This document shows positions 34,427 through 46,172 of a stretch of 64,000 bases of DNA, one piece after another. The notes under the pieces are model-generated. The model did no database searches. It was not told where the DNA came from and saw nothing but the letters and a program-made list of their open reading frames with translations. The stretch covers positions 744,001-808,000 of the forward strand of contig NW_017264196.1 in NCBI RefSeq assembly GCF_001619985.1, read 5' to 3'. The stretch is from Xylona heveae TC161. Taxonomy: Eukaryota > Ascomycota > Xylonomycetes > Xylonales > Xylonaceae. A program made the position numbers and the translations under genes. Position 1 is the first letter of the stretch. Every line of letters starts with the position of its first letter.

Positions 34427-37098
34427 TTAAATCCCGGCAGGCCCGGATTTCGATAGGCGGCGACCTCTGGGCTGCGTGTCTTCAGAAGAATCTGGGACGC
34501 CACTTGACATCGTCGATCTACCAAAGGCGGGCTGACTGTGAGTTTGAGATTCAATGTCGATTCTGTCGGTGGACGCAATCCTCATAAAGCCCAAACGAGT
34601 CAGGCGGCTGAGTCTGCTTGCATGTCGTCCAGTAACTGGGACTCCCTCAGAAAGACCGTGCGCTGGAGTGGACAGCATTTCTGACAAAGTTTGTGCATTG
34701 TTCCCGGTTCTCATGCCTGCGGTAGCATTGTAGACGGCTCCATTATCTGCTTCGCCCTGCACTGGAGTAGAAATGAGCTCGGGATCGAGTGCTCGATGCT
34801 TAGTGGTTTCCATTTCATCCGAGTCAGAGACTTGGCCGGCCATGTCCTTGGTATGAGAGAGGTCAGAGTGCTCTTCCTTTTCATTCAGATCTGCTTTTGC
34901 CAAGAGGTTCTCCCTCGCGTTCATCAGACCAACGATGCTCTCCACGCGTCGCGGCAAGGAGATTGGGACATCGTCTGAATCTACACTCATCTCCGAAGGA
35001 GCTGATACGTTCTCCGGATGCATTGGAAGTTGTGACACATTTGAGTGTTCATTATCCCACTCGTGAAGGCTGAGACCATCCCCGCCATCCTCCTGGTAAT
35101 CGGGCTCAGAGGGAGACTCCGTTGAGGTAAATCTGCCATTGATCGAATCAGGAGGTTGCAGCGGGAGTTTTCCGGATCGTTTCCTCAAGACGGTTGGCGC
35201 GCTGAAGCTTTCGGGAACAATGTTTAGGTCGTTGCCGCTGGCTTCCGCATGCTCGATGGCTTGCTGTGGTGTAGTGTTTTCGTCGGCCGTTGCTGCATCA
35301 GCGCGGGGACCACCCCAAGTCCGCTGACCCGCAGTACAGATCCCATAAACCATGTAGATCCAATTGAAGATTGGGTTGAGGAGGAACATGAGAGGATAAA
35401 GCCACACTTTGTAACGGCCCAGCATCCCTCCAAAGTAGATCATCAAGAGCCAGTTGAGCCCGAGGGAGATTGCAATAAAACCAACCGGGACATTTGAGAT
35501 CTTGTTCGAGGTAGTGGCAAGAGAAATTACCATTAGGAAGAATAACAACGCAGTGGTACGAATCGTATTCTGCATGAGTCTCACAAGAATAAGAGCAGGG
35601 TATCGCTTGAAGATACGTATGTCGGTCATCATGCAAGCCTCATTCGTGATGAAGCCGAGAAACCATCTGCGGCGTTGCTTGATCAAGCTCTTAAACGTCT
35701 GAACTGCTTCGGTCTTACAGAACGCTCCCGGGCACATTTTGATCTGATGGCTTCGCTGTGCTCCGACCATGAGAAGATGCGTTAGCCATCTGTCCTCTCC
35801 GAGGTGTGTCTTGCCAAAATCGAAAATGTCCTTGCAGTTTTCAACATGGTCCGAGAAATATTCCTTGGAAAGTTTTCGAAGTGCTGAGAATCGTATGCAA
35901 GTGAGCGCGCCGGGCAGACAAGTAACTGAGCCGCAGCAGGATTCTACACATCTCTCAAATAGCTGCCCATGGATATATTCCATATCTTGAAGTAGCGTAA
36001 TTAGAGAGTTCTTTCCCGTGGTAGAAGTAATGACGCCGGTCATTGCCAGCAGCTTTTTCTTGCCGCCAGGCTTTAATTCCTTTTGTCCCAAAATATTAGT
36101 TTCCCTCTTGCTACACAAGAAATCCTGGTAACCTCCTTACCATTTCATACATGAAATTCTGAATACAGACATCGTTAAGTATGCAATCTGAATCGATAAA
36201 TAACACAAATAAGTCATCGCGTTGTGCCGCGTATTCGCCGTACATCTTCTCCGCAAGCTGAAACGTGAGCTTCTGACAATGCCGTTTGCCTCCATGAGGA
36301 AACTTGGAGACGGTGATTCTCACACCATTGCGAACAATGTCAATGGCTCCCGGGTATTTGCTAATAGAAGCTGGTATGTCAAGCCTTTCGAGCGTTTTGG
36401 CGTAGGAATCTTTTTCTTGTTCGCCATCAAAGGAAAGAAAGATGTGAAGACAAGGTGTGGGATAATCGCACTCAACAATAGAGTCGATTGCCGTAAGAAG
36501 AACATCAAGTTGTTCATTGTAACAAGGCATGAAAATGATGACTTTGGGTGCAGTGTGTTCATTTAACACGATATTTGCCAACTTCTTTCGGCCTAAGGAG
36601 TGTATGACATGGGAGTAAACGGCTAGCATCCAGGGGAGCATCAACAAAGCTGCAAAGGTCCAAAAGGCGAACCACTGGAAAAACCAAACCATTCTTTCGG
36701 GAAAGTATTGTACAATCCGAGAAGGCAACGGCAGGGTAACCAGCATGACGGGCAGGAACGCCAATCTGGAGATGGTTAATTAAGCACGCCTCGAGGAGAA
36801 GACAACGCGTACCTGAGAATAGAAAAAGAGCAAATGTTTACAACTGCAAGGAGCTGCGTTGACGCGCATTCCGCTTTCTTATACACCTGGTACAGGCAAT
36901 AAACAAATGCAGCCAGCCACATAAACCATTCTGCGAAAGCACACAACAGTAAGACTCCCATGAATGCGACATTCAGGATCTGCAGTTATCACACATTAGG
37001 CGGGAGGTCGTTCAATTATCAGAGAGGAGCTTCACACTTACATCGGCAACCGGCCAAGGGGCGGTGATGGGCGGTATCCCATCATCGTTTCTACCCAT
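34427..37098 (-). CDS. Class VI chitin synthase (exons 37042..37098, 36813..36979, 36141..36765, 34427..36079)
   Basis: An 833-residue membrane glycosyltransferase that makes chitin from UDP-GlcNAc. It begins MGRNDDGIPPITAPW and has N-terminal membrane segments (FAEWFMWLAAFVYCLYQV; WFFQWFAFWTFAALLMLPW). The catalytic domain has FMPCYNE, LSFDGEQE, FIDSDCIL, GEDRWLTH and the signature QRRRW. C-terminal membrane helices follow, then a roughly 300-residue Ser/Glu-rich tail. It has no myosin head, cytochrome b5 or DEK domain, and its compact form and sequence motifs match class VI (named chsD in Aspergillus fumigatus, a name used for another class in A. nidulans, so no symbol is given). The last intron uses an AAAAG acceptor; the phases (0, 2, 0) close. 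Start: ATG 37098. Confidence 0.93.
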
Positions 37099-39090
37099 CG
37101 TAGCTCAGGCCTGACGTCCAGGCTGAAGCCTCGACGATTTGCGGTGAGTTCAGATGCGGCGAGAAGAGCATAGGTTTTGTTTGTAAAGATAAGAGGTCTA
37201 ATCAACTCCAATAAAGCTCCGGTGTGCAGCAATGCTGCTTGCCGGCCACGCCGGTTGAAAGGTTGAGTTGGGACGCGCAGAAGAGTAAGAATCTCCTAGC
37301 CTCAGGATGAAGGATGGAGCGCCTGAATGAGAAGGCTTTCTGGGATAAAAGGAAGCTTTGTGGGATCAAAGTAGGCGAGGATGAATTCGAGAAAAAAAAA
37401 ACAAGAGTAAAAAAGAGTGATGATGCGTGATTCATTCCACTAAAAGTCTCGGCATCAATTGCGGGAATACATCCCGTTAGTTGGTGAGCTCTTGCATCTT
37501 AACGGCCGCCTTCTTCAGCAGTACCCTTCTTTCGTGCGTAGTGATTCTCTTTCAGCGCGGTTCTGTCATCTTAGGAGAACTCGGATTTCGATCTGTGATC
37601 GCAATTGAAGAAGTATAAATGAACGTAATTCTTGTAAGGGATTTCATAATGAGGGATATGGGATTACAAGGGATCGGATAGGCACAAGGAAAGCTGCATT
37701 ATGCAGTCCGATGCTGTGCAACATGACGGATTGAGCTGGTAACTGGGAGATATTATACCAGGCAGAAATTGCTGAGGGGCACCTGCCTGTTGGCATTGCA
37801 TACGCTTGGGAGAAGGCCATATCCCTGCGGTGATTCATAGCAAATCTACCAAAGCAAATGCATCAGGGAGCGAGCGCCTTCCTGGAAGGCAATCAAAAGA
37901 TTCAACTTCCCTTCTGCTTGGAATTTGCATATTTCCCCGCCACAGCCAGCTCATCACAAGTCCGGTCATTTCAACGCTTATTCCGGAAGCTAAAAGTCAA
38001 AAAGCGGTAGACGGAGAATAACTAACGCGATAAGGTAGATGTTAATATGAATGACTTGACAGATGATAGTCAGTTTTGAATGTGTAACCACTGGACGAGT
38101 TGTGAAATTAATTATGTAATTGAAGTTCCACAGCATTGATTGGCGCTCTCAGAGGTCCGAGCGGTAGAGGTCGTGCTTTTCTTGAATGTGTATATATAGA
38201 ATGAGCTTCTGCATGGCCAGCAGATGCATTGGCAGTAAGGGTTGCCACAAAAGCCGGAAGGCTGGCCGATTGGTCAGCATTTGCCATCGTTCCGCTCGTG
38301 ATATGGCTGATTGGTGTGGTCCACGCTTTATATGCCAGTGGACAAGGGGTATAACGATCGAACTTGCATTCCACACAACGAATATTCGTGAGCGGTCAAT
38401 CCAATGATCGCGCACAATCAAAGAGTCCGGACAAGTAGGAGCACGTGGGACTTCCTCGCATAAGCGACGTTTCAAACCGACGTACTGGAATAGCAGCACA
38501 AAAATGGTGGAGAAGTCAACAGCGCTTTGTTCCATCACTTGCATGTAACATAGAGACACTTTGGCCAATTTAAGTCTGAAACACGTAGAACAAGAGAGCA
38601 ACCAAATGCAAAGCTCAATTTTCCGAGTTACACGATGATTGAAGATTTAGAGATTGTTCATATGCAAAGCCATCTCCGTGGACTTAAAAAGGTTTGAAAA
38701 TTTTCCGCAAATACGGATATGCTCGTCTTTGAGGAATTATTCCCTACAATCTCTGCCATCTGTTTCCTGTTCGGCTTGTCATTACAATGCCGCCATCGGA
38801 CGAAATTGCGGACAGGAATAATTGGTCGCCATTTGCGTGGGGCCCCTGCGCTTGTCCCTTATGTTTCTGATCGAGGATTATGCAGATAACCTCATCAATT
38901 CCGGGCGCAAAGATTCGTAAACACCCTTCTGTGATCATCCTCTGAAGCTGAGAGCTAGGACGACGTCTGCCGGATGGCTGCGGAATTGCTACCATCAAAG
39001 TAACAAAAGTCGCAATCTTTTCAGGTCATATTCAGTGAGAGTGCCTTCCAAGTCCGTTATGATTCAACAGCTAGGCAAACGGAGGGGCGA
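37099..39090. other. Large intergenic, chitin synthase promoter and nmd2 3' side
   Basis: About 2 kb, the longest gene-free stretch of the window. A 150-codon open frame on the minus strand (38149..38601) and a few shorter ones have no recognisable motif. No repeats or RNA genes were detected by eye. Confidence 0.45.
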
Positions 39091-42000
39091 TCAAGTCCTA
39101 ATGATCACTTTGTCAGAAAGAAAGCATACGCTTCAAATTACAGAGCTCATACCAGTCGACGTCGCTCAGCTGAAGCTTTCTGGCGCGCTGAGTCGATCGA
39201 TTATTGCTTGCTTTGTCAAATCGATACTGAGACGGACTGAAAGTGTTGATTTTCTCTACATATCACTCAGCATCTTCATGGCGCCATAGTAAAGCAAAAA
39301 AAAAAAAAAAGGGGGGGGGATACGAACCGTCACCGTCATTGTCCTCACCAAGGTCGTAATTGAGGACTAGATTCTTGATCCTCTGCTGTTCCTCGCGCTC
39401 TGCTTGCTGTTGAGTCTTCATAGCCACCGCGAAGTGAGAGTCGGAAGGAAGCTCCACAGTTTTTGTCTGGAACGAGTGGTCAGCATAAATCGGCCAAGCG
39501 TTTATACAAGATCAATATACCTGCTGACGATTACCCTTCTTGGTTAAAAGGGCAAAAGCCATTGTATTTGGCGGCGTATCTCTGCCTGTGGTGGAGCTGT
39601 CATCCGCACTGCCAGGCTCGCGAATTTGACGGCGCATAGGTAAGGGAACATCAAAAACTTGCTTTCGGTCAAACTTTCGGGAATCCAGACTTTCAGACAT
39701 CATCTTCGCAAGTTCTCTATCAAACTCAGCTTCCGCCTCAGGGTCTCGTTCTCCATCTTGACGGGTGACAACAATATCTTCATCGTCCGAGCCGGTGTCG
39801 GGAATTTCAATTTCAGCATCCGCCGACCGCTGGGAAACGAAGTCAGCATTCTGGTCGTATAGCAAAATCTTCCAAAGTGACGAACCTCCATCTCTTCGCC
39901 AGAAGAGGGCCCTTCCTCATTTTCTGCCATTCGATCTTCGTCTTCATCGAATCCGTCATCGGAAGAGGAAGAATCATCGGGTTCTTCCGGCTCGAGTGGC
40001 TTCTCGGTGTCCTGCAATTTGTAGTTCTGTGCAACGGCCTCAGCGAACAGGCGCCCAGCTTCCTCTAAATTCGTGACCAACTTCCATTGTGGCCGCGTCA
40101 AAGCAAAAGTATCCTGAACAATGAATTCAACATCCATAGGTAGAGGATCTTTCGTGTACAAATAATACTTCAGGGCGTTAGCTGAAACTCAGTAGCATAG
40201 AAGCCATATCAAACAGACCTGGAAGAATTTCAAAAAGAAATCTAACTTCTTCCTAGCGGTGCTACGATCAAAACAAACACCGCAAGTATCGAGGATGGTA
40301 CAGACAAGCCGGATTCTAAAAAAATCATCGGGCATGTCTAGCGCGCAGAATCGTCCCGGGACGGGGGTTCCTCCTTCTGCAGGAAAACATCAGCTGCGCG
40401 TCTGAGAAATCGGCCTTGTAACTTACCATGACCAAAAGTCACAATTCTGTACAAGGTGTCGAAAATTACTGGTGAATCGATCACCTTGTAATTGTACAGC
40501 TCCCCGAGATACTTGACCTCTGCGATTCGGCGCTGGTTGTACTTGAACTCGTTTTGTTCAAGCCCAATGGTAATGCTCTCGAGTAAATCATCCACTGCAG
40601 TGATTACAAATTCCTGATGGTATCTATACAGTGCGCCAACGAGAATAGCTAGAAGATGAATGTTGCTGTATTTGACCTTTCCGGGTCTGGAGAATATCTT
40701 GCTGAGCATCCCGACAACCTGAAAAAGCGATTAGTCAGTTGGCGCACAGCCAGGAGCATGAGATGGTCAATTACCTCTTCTTCCTCCCAATGCAATTTTC
40801 GAATCTGCTTGAGGACTTTAGTGTAGTTGCGTTTATTCATATCCAGGTAGATAATCTTCCTGACAAAGAGCTCCAGCGGAGTCCTTTCCTTTTGCTGAAT
40901 GGCTGCTCTTTCAGGTGGGTTGACGTAATAGATTGCATTCTCTAGAAGCATCCTCTCTTGTTGCCCGAGATGCTGAGCCGCTTTCTTTCGTTGAAGTGTT
41001 TCCAAAAAGGAGCTCATCCTTGGCGAGGTTTCAGGATTACGAAGGAGATAGCGGCCACAATTCTCCAGCAAGTTACCAATGATTTCCAGATTCATCCTGG
41101 AGAAGTCGTCGAGGCTGACTTTGAAGCAGTGGAAGATGACATGCTCAGGTACGACGCCAAATTTGGTCAATTCGGCAAGATATCGCACGTTGTTCATGCG
41201 CACTTGGCCTAAGAAGTCTTTCTGTTTCCGACGCTGTAAGCTGCGATACTCTTCGTCCAGGTAAGAGACCAGTCCCTGAGATACATCTGGCATGTATTTA
41301 CCGAGCGTCGCGACGAGCCTGGAATAGAGCGGCAGAAGATCCATGCGTCCTTTGGGTAATTCTTGAACAGCCTTAACCAGACGATTTCTAGAAGCTTTGG
41401 AGTTGAGAAAACAAAAATCAATAGCGGTTTCATCCACGGCATCTTTCCCAGTTAGTTCGGGAAGACGTGCCAATAAAGCATCCACTTGAGCCCCGACGGT
41501 CTTATTTGCAATGGATGTAGACTGGTCGTCGATCTCGGGCGTCTTTGTCTCTGCTTCTTGTGACCCGGCACCATTAGTGGTTTTCTCTTGGTTGTCCACA
41601 GAATCACCTGCGATCGCTCCAGCATCATTTTTACGGCCGACTTGCTCATTTCCGTCAGGCTTCTTCTTTTTGCTGTCTTCCAAAAGGATCCCAGGAACTC
41701 GATCCTTCAGGTCTATCAAATTCTCGTAAAAGCGACGTTCTTCTTCATCTTCCCAAATTCCTGCTCCTTCGCTTTGTCCGCGGAGATATTCGCCTGTTTT
41801 GACGAGCCCTATGCCACTGGTTGACCCGGTATCGAGATTTTCATTCTCCCGCAACAGTGGCATGTCCGCTCCAAGGGCATCGCAAAGGATCTGAGCATTC
41901 GATACAAGCTTTTCAAAGGCTTTAGACTGCTTATCGAAGTTGCTTTGCCGATCTTCAAAGACTTCGCCGGATTTGACATAAGCTTCAGCATTACGACGCC

Positions 42001-43095
42001 CCTGAGCGGAAAGAGAATTTTGTTCTCGAATCAAGTGAGCCTTGACGTCGTCAAAGTATCTGATAAGAATATTTTTGAAGCGTTGACGCATCTCGGGAGA
42101 TGCAAGGGGCGAATCGTCATCATTTGCAGCCTCAGTATTCGTTGCATTATCTGCAACTGCACTTTCATTGAGGTCCGCAACTGGACCAGACGTTGCGCCG
42201 TCCTCTTCCACAGACTTTCTCCCATCGGCGGCGGTTGACCTGATGCCAAGGATGTCCCATCCAAAATTCTTTACAAATAATACCACGAGTGGTAAATTTG
42301 CATGCTCTCTGTCATGCCCAAGCAGATCTTTAAGTACCTCAAGTGGGAAGGGTTCGGCTTCCGTTCCAGCAGAGCGCGGTCCCGTCTGCGTGGATTTGCT
42401 CCGCCCAGAACCATCGGCAGTTTTGCTAGATGCAGCGGCATCTTTCGGTCGCCCTGCCTCGTCAGGCCGAGTCACATCGTCTAAGCTTTTCAAGACCCCA
42501 AGTAGCCAAAGTTCCGTAACGACCCTTAAGAGTACTCTTTGTCTCCCCAATCTGTCCTTTTCCTCCTTCTCTCGGGCTTCTTGGCCAAGGGCTTTGAGCT
42601 GGGCCTTATCTGGGGTGCTTAAACCCCTTCCAAGAAACCATCCTAAATAGCTCGTAAAATCTTTAGGCCCGAATCGTTGGTGCAATGCGCTGACGATTTC
42701 GACGCCTGCTGCAACCTCGCCGGGGGATTTGAGCTTGCACAGCCCTTCATAACAGGCGGATATGATTTCGGAGAGATATTTGTGCAGGGAGAGGGTTCGA
42801 ATCTCTTGAAGGAAAGTAGGAAGCGTAGGCGCAGAGATCGCTGTCCTGAGCCGCTTTATGAATGCCGTATTTTTCTTGAGCGAAGAGTCAAGAGATCCGC
42901 TGACCGGGAAGACATCTGAACAAAATTAAGTATTTTCAATCATATAATCCTGATCTGGTAATTTCAGACCTTGTTCACCAGCCCACGCTTTTACATTCAG
43001 ATTGCGCAGCTCGCCTATATGCAGAAACTTAGATGAGTGAAATGAACATGGCAATTAAAGAGTAGCATGCACATACGCTTTCTCTGGCGGTCCAT
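39091..43095 (-). CDS. nmd2: Nonsense-mediated mRNA decay factor Upf2/Nmd2 (exons 43077..43095, 42970..43014, 40775..42915, 40427..40718, 40219..40376, 39886..40167, 39521..39829, 39328..39466, 39153..39255, 39091..39097?)
   Basis: About 1164 residues. Upf2 bridges Upf1 and Upf3 in the mRNA surveillance complex. MIF4G domain one covers the N-terminal third (FIKRLRTAISA, HQRFGPKDF). Two more MIF4G repeats follow (RLVATLGKYMPDVS, FLGQVRMNNVRYLAELTKFG; then VVGMLSKIF through FALTRPQWKLV). An acidic stretch (EPDDSSSSDDGFDEDED) precedes the C-terminal Upf1-binding part (VELPSDSHFAVAMKTQQQ; RARKLQLSDVDW). The tiny first exons (19 and 45 nt) come from splicing that gives MDRQRKR, ELRNLNVKAWAGEQ and DVFPVSGS. 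Two introns use GTTCGT donors. The end is ambiguous: after LSDVDW either a 55-nt intron (branch CTGAC, acceptor TTAG) adds Thr and stop at 39091, or readthrough stops at 39113. Confidence 0.9.
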
Positions 43096-44339
43096 CCAAG
43101 TTGATTAATTGAGATCTGAAGAAGTCGAGGATGGACGGCAACAGTCCACAAATTAGGGTCCTTTAATATGAAAAGGTTTCTCGCACTGTTTAACATGAGA
43201 ACAGCGCCACATCTGTGCTGAGACGGTTAAAGGACGAACTTCTGCTCTCAATTGGGGACCTTGAAGGGATGTAAGAGCAGCCAGTGAATCGCGGCATCCT
43301 CCGTTTCAGTGAGGTTTGATCTAATTGTATGGTTTTGGCTCGCTTGTGGCGCTTGGACTGATCGGGTAACTTTTAAACATGGTCATTGATATACGACCTT
43401 TCTGCGCCTCCGTACCGCCATATCCCCCCGACTTCCACGTAACAGCTTTGGTATGCAAGGGGAGAGAAAGTTTGAACCACATGGTTTTGCTCTCTTGAGC
43501 CTCTAATTGGATCATAAATGATGGCATTCGTTACATAAGTATCTGGTCTTTTTGCAACTTACGTGGAGATCCATTGTCGTTCATCGCTAACGGCTCATAC
43601 ATACCTCATCCGCCTCCGCCATTTTGGCCAATTACCAATTCCTTGGCTGTTTCCTACCAACTTTATCTCATGTGATTGCTTTGGTCATAAATAACATGTC
43701 ACTTCTGCCAGCGATATTGCTGTCAATCCTGCGCCAGTTGGCAGTAACGCCCTTCAGATAGCGAATGCAACATTGAACCGGAGATGGGTCAAAAGACACG
43801 TTCAGATAGAACTGCTCAATATGCTTAATATTAGAAGGCGGTGGCTTTATTGAAGCATCTGTGTCAACTTGATAGCAATACAATTGTTTATAGCCTTCAA
43901 CATAAACAGTACACACTGAATCTGATGAACGGACGATGCAACCGGCTCATGCCAAGCGAAACAATTATCCCCGACCGCGACTGGACATTTAACTCATAAT
44001 TGATATGGATAAGAAGCCGTCTAGGTTTCATTTGATAGTGACGAATTGTGACGGATTGTAAAGGATTGTAAAGGATTGTCAGAACTTGTGCGTCCGTATT
44101 ATGTCGGTGCTCAATTGGGTTGTTGATCTCCCGCATGTTCGACTTGCAAGCCCGGTGGTGAATATCTTGCGAGTGAAGTGTGCAGCAACACTCTTCTTTC
44201 GAGAAAAGAGCGATGAAGAAGGGCAAAATGTAGTTCCCAAGTTGGTAGTAATCGAAATAATGTGAGAAATAATGTGAGGAAGCAAAACGCAAGCAGAAAG
44301 ACGTAAAGGCGTAAAGGCAGTTAGTCATGCAAAGACTAG
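43096..44339. other. Intergenic, nmd2 promoter
   Basis: About 1.24 kb between two minus-strand genes. It contains no recognisable gene. Short GGATTGTAAA repeats occur near 44050-44080. Confidence 0.45.
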
Positions 44340-44777
44340 TTAATACCTGCTTGGCATAGTTTCTCCCGTTTCCGAGAAGCCTGCTTCCTTTTCTCCTCCC
44401 ATCAAGCGTCCCTGCATCTGATGTTTAAACTCCTGCTCACTCCAGCTCTGTTGTCTTACGGACAAAGGCTTTGGCCAGGTCTCGGCGTCAGACGAGGCTA
44501 CGTCGACGTTTCCCGACGTGGCTGGGCCTTGTCCCGAGCGAGCTGCGGCCTCAGCCTGCACATAGTTGAAGCTAGTTCGTTTGAGTAGATTTGGACGAAA
44601 CGCTTCTGGCGAATTCTGTGTGGCGGACATTGACAAGTCGGCATCATGTTTATTTGCTGATTGTGTCTGGGACGGGGAATTGCTGAAACCCTCATCCAAT
44701 ATCATTGCCTCAGATGCTCTCGAGGATGCAGGCCGATAGGCGTAATGTGTTTGAATCTGAGGCTTAGACTCCGCCAT
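44340..44777 (-). CDS. Hypothetical protein, 145 residues
   Basis: I do not recognise this protein. It is a single open frame with a clear ATG and codon use like its neighbours, starting MAESKPQIQTHYAYRPASS. It is rich in Ser, Gln and Ala, hydrophilic throughout, with no signal peptide or membrane segment. The central part (FRPNLLKRTSFNYVQAEAA) and the C-terminal part (WSEQEFKHQMQGRLMGG, then AGFSETGE) look like constrained motifs, not random sequence. The stop TAA overlaps a possible GTATTA donor, so a further small exon cannot be excluded, but no good acceptor follows within 100 nt. It is probably a small conserved fungal protein of unknown role. Confidence 0.6.
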   Translation of the reverse strand: MAESKPQIQTHYAYRPASSRASEAMILDEGFSNSPSQTQSANKHDADLSMSATQNSPEAFRPNLLKRTSFNYVQAEAAARSGQGPATSGNVDVASSDAETWPKPLSVRQQSWSEQEFKHQMQGRLMGGEKEAGFSETGETMPSRY

Positions 44778-46172
44778 GTTCTCTGATTGAAATAGGTAAT
44801 GCTGATAGTATAAGTCTCGGTTTCAAGAGATGCTGTGTAATGATAATAGAGATATGCAGACTGCAAATGATGGTGGTTCCTTCAAAGATTCGGCTTCAGG
44901 GAACTAATATATATTCCAGTGCTCGGGTCAGGTGCAATAGCGAGCTTGTGGTGTTAAAAATGGGGTGATTGTTGTGTGCTTTAATCCAGTATGGGCGCCC
45001 TCCCCCACACATTCTGGAGTTGTGGGGTATGTGCCAGGGGAGACAACAGCGAAAGCTTCGGCTACAAGTCGATCCGGGAACTTGTCCGGATGCGGTAAGT
45101 AGGTAAAAACAGTTGCATTCTCACGAATTTGCTATCATTCAACAGTACGGTACCAAAAGCCCAAAGACATGGTGCGAATTGGTTCTACAGTATAAATCTT
45201 ATGAAAGGCTTTTCTTCAGAAAACTGTGCCATTACATCTAGAAAATTTTAAGAATCGTGCAAACTCGAGGCTCCGACTGCTAATATCTTGCAAAGCGTAT
45301 ATATTCGCAAATTTTATGAGCTGATTTCCAAAGGCCGTAAATGCTCATTTTATTTCCAATAGATGAGAAAAATGGGATAAAACATATCATTAATGCGGTG
45401 GTTAGAATATGTTTTGAGCCCTATAAATGAGGAAATTTGGACAAATAGACGAATAAGCACCAAATTTTTTTTTCAACCAAAAAAGTCATTTGTTAACATG
45501 TTATGATTGCTCATATTGATAGCATCCAACATAATATACTCCACTCCAAAATAGATCCATTACGCTTCTGATAGTCGTGGCACGTTTGATCGCACGGCAT
45601 CCCGCAAAGAAAGTTGAGGAAGCAATTTCCTTCCCTCACCCATTCTAAAACATCGCATTAGCACAGCCAGCCGGCAAAACTCACCACGTGATTTCGCGAT
45701 TAGCGTGTTTCATCCGACGTCACAGGTCAACTGTCACATAACAATGAGATTCAACTTCACTACTAAACTGATTTTATTTGTGAATCTAGCAAAAGACGCT
45801 ATGAGGGAAACCAACGGAAGGTCAAATGAAATCCAATACACATCTTAAATGCATCTAAATAAGGAAACTTGATGCGCCTATAAAATGCAGAATAAAGGGA
45901 AATACCACTTGCACCGTACACCCGTCTCAGATAGAAGTAGATCATCTTCTGCGCCACTAGAAACGAGGCGGGAAGGACATCAGTGAAATGCAGACGAAGA
46001 AAAAACATCCGAGCACCGCGCGCGATATCTGTCAATGTTCTTACTGATGAGTGACACGGGCAACTGCACAACACCAATGTCTTGACCCAGCGTTTATCCG
46101 ACGCATTCCTTCTTGTACGCGTTCAGTAATACGTTGATCATTGCACCATATCCACAAAATGCGATTGGAAGA
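44778..46172. other. AT-rich intergenic
   Basis: About 1.4 kb, AT-rich in its middle (45180-45560). An open frame of 92 codons (45799..46077, minus) has no motif and probably lies in the 3' UTR of the FHA gene. Nothing else is seen. Confidence 0.45.

Noticed and set aside
38149-38601. 150-codon minus-strand open frame
   Set aside because: No recognisable motif, odd composition for a coding region, and it lies in the chitin synthase promoter.
42790-42806. GGTTCGAATC box-B-like motif
   Set aside because: It lies within conserved nmd2 coding sequence and no tRNA cloverleaf surrounds it.
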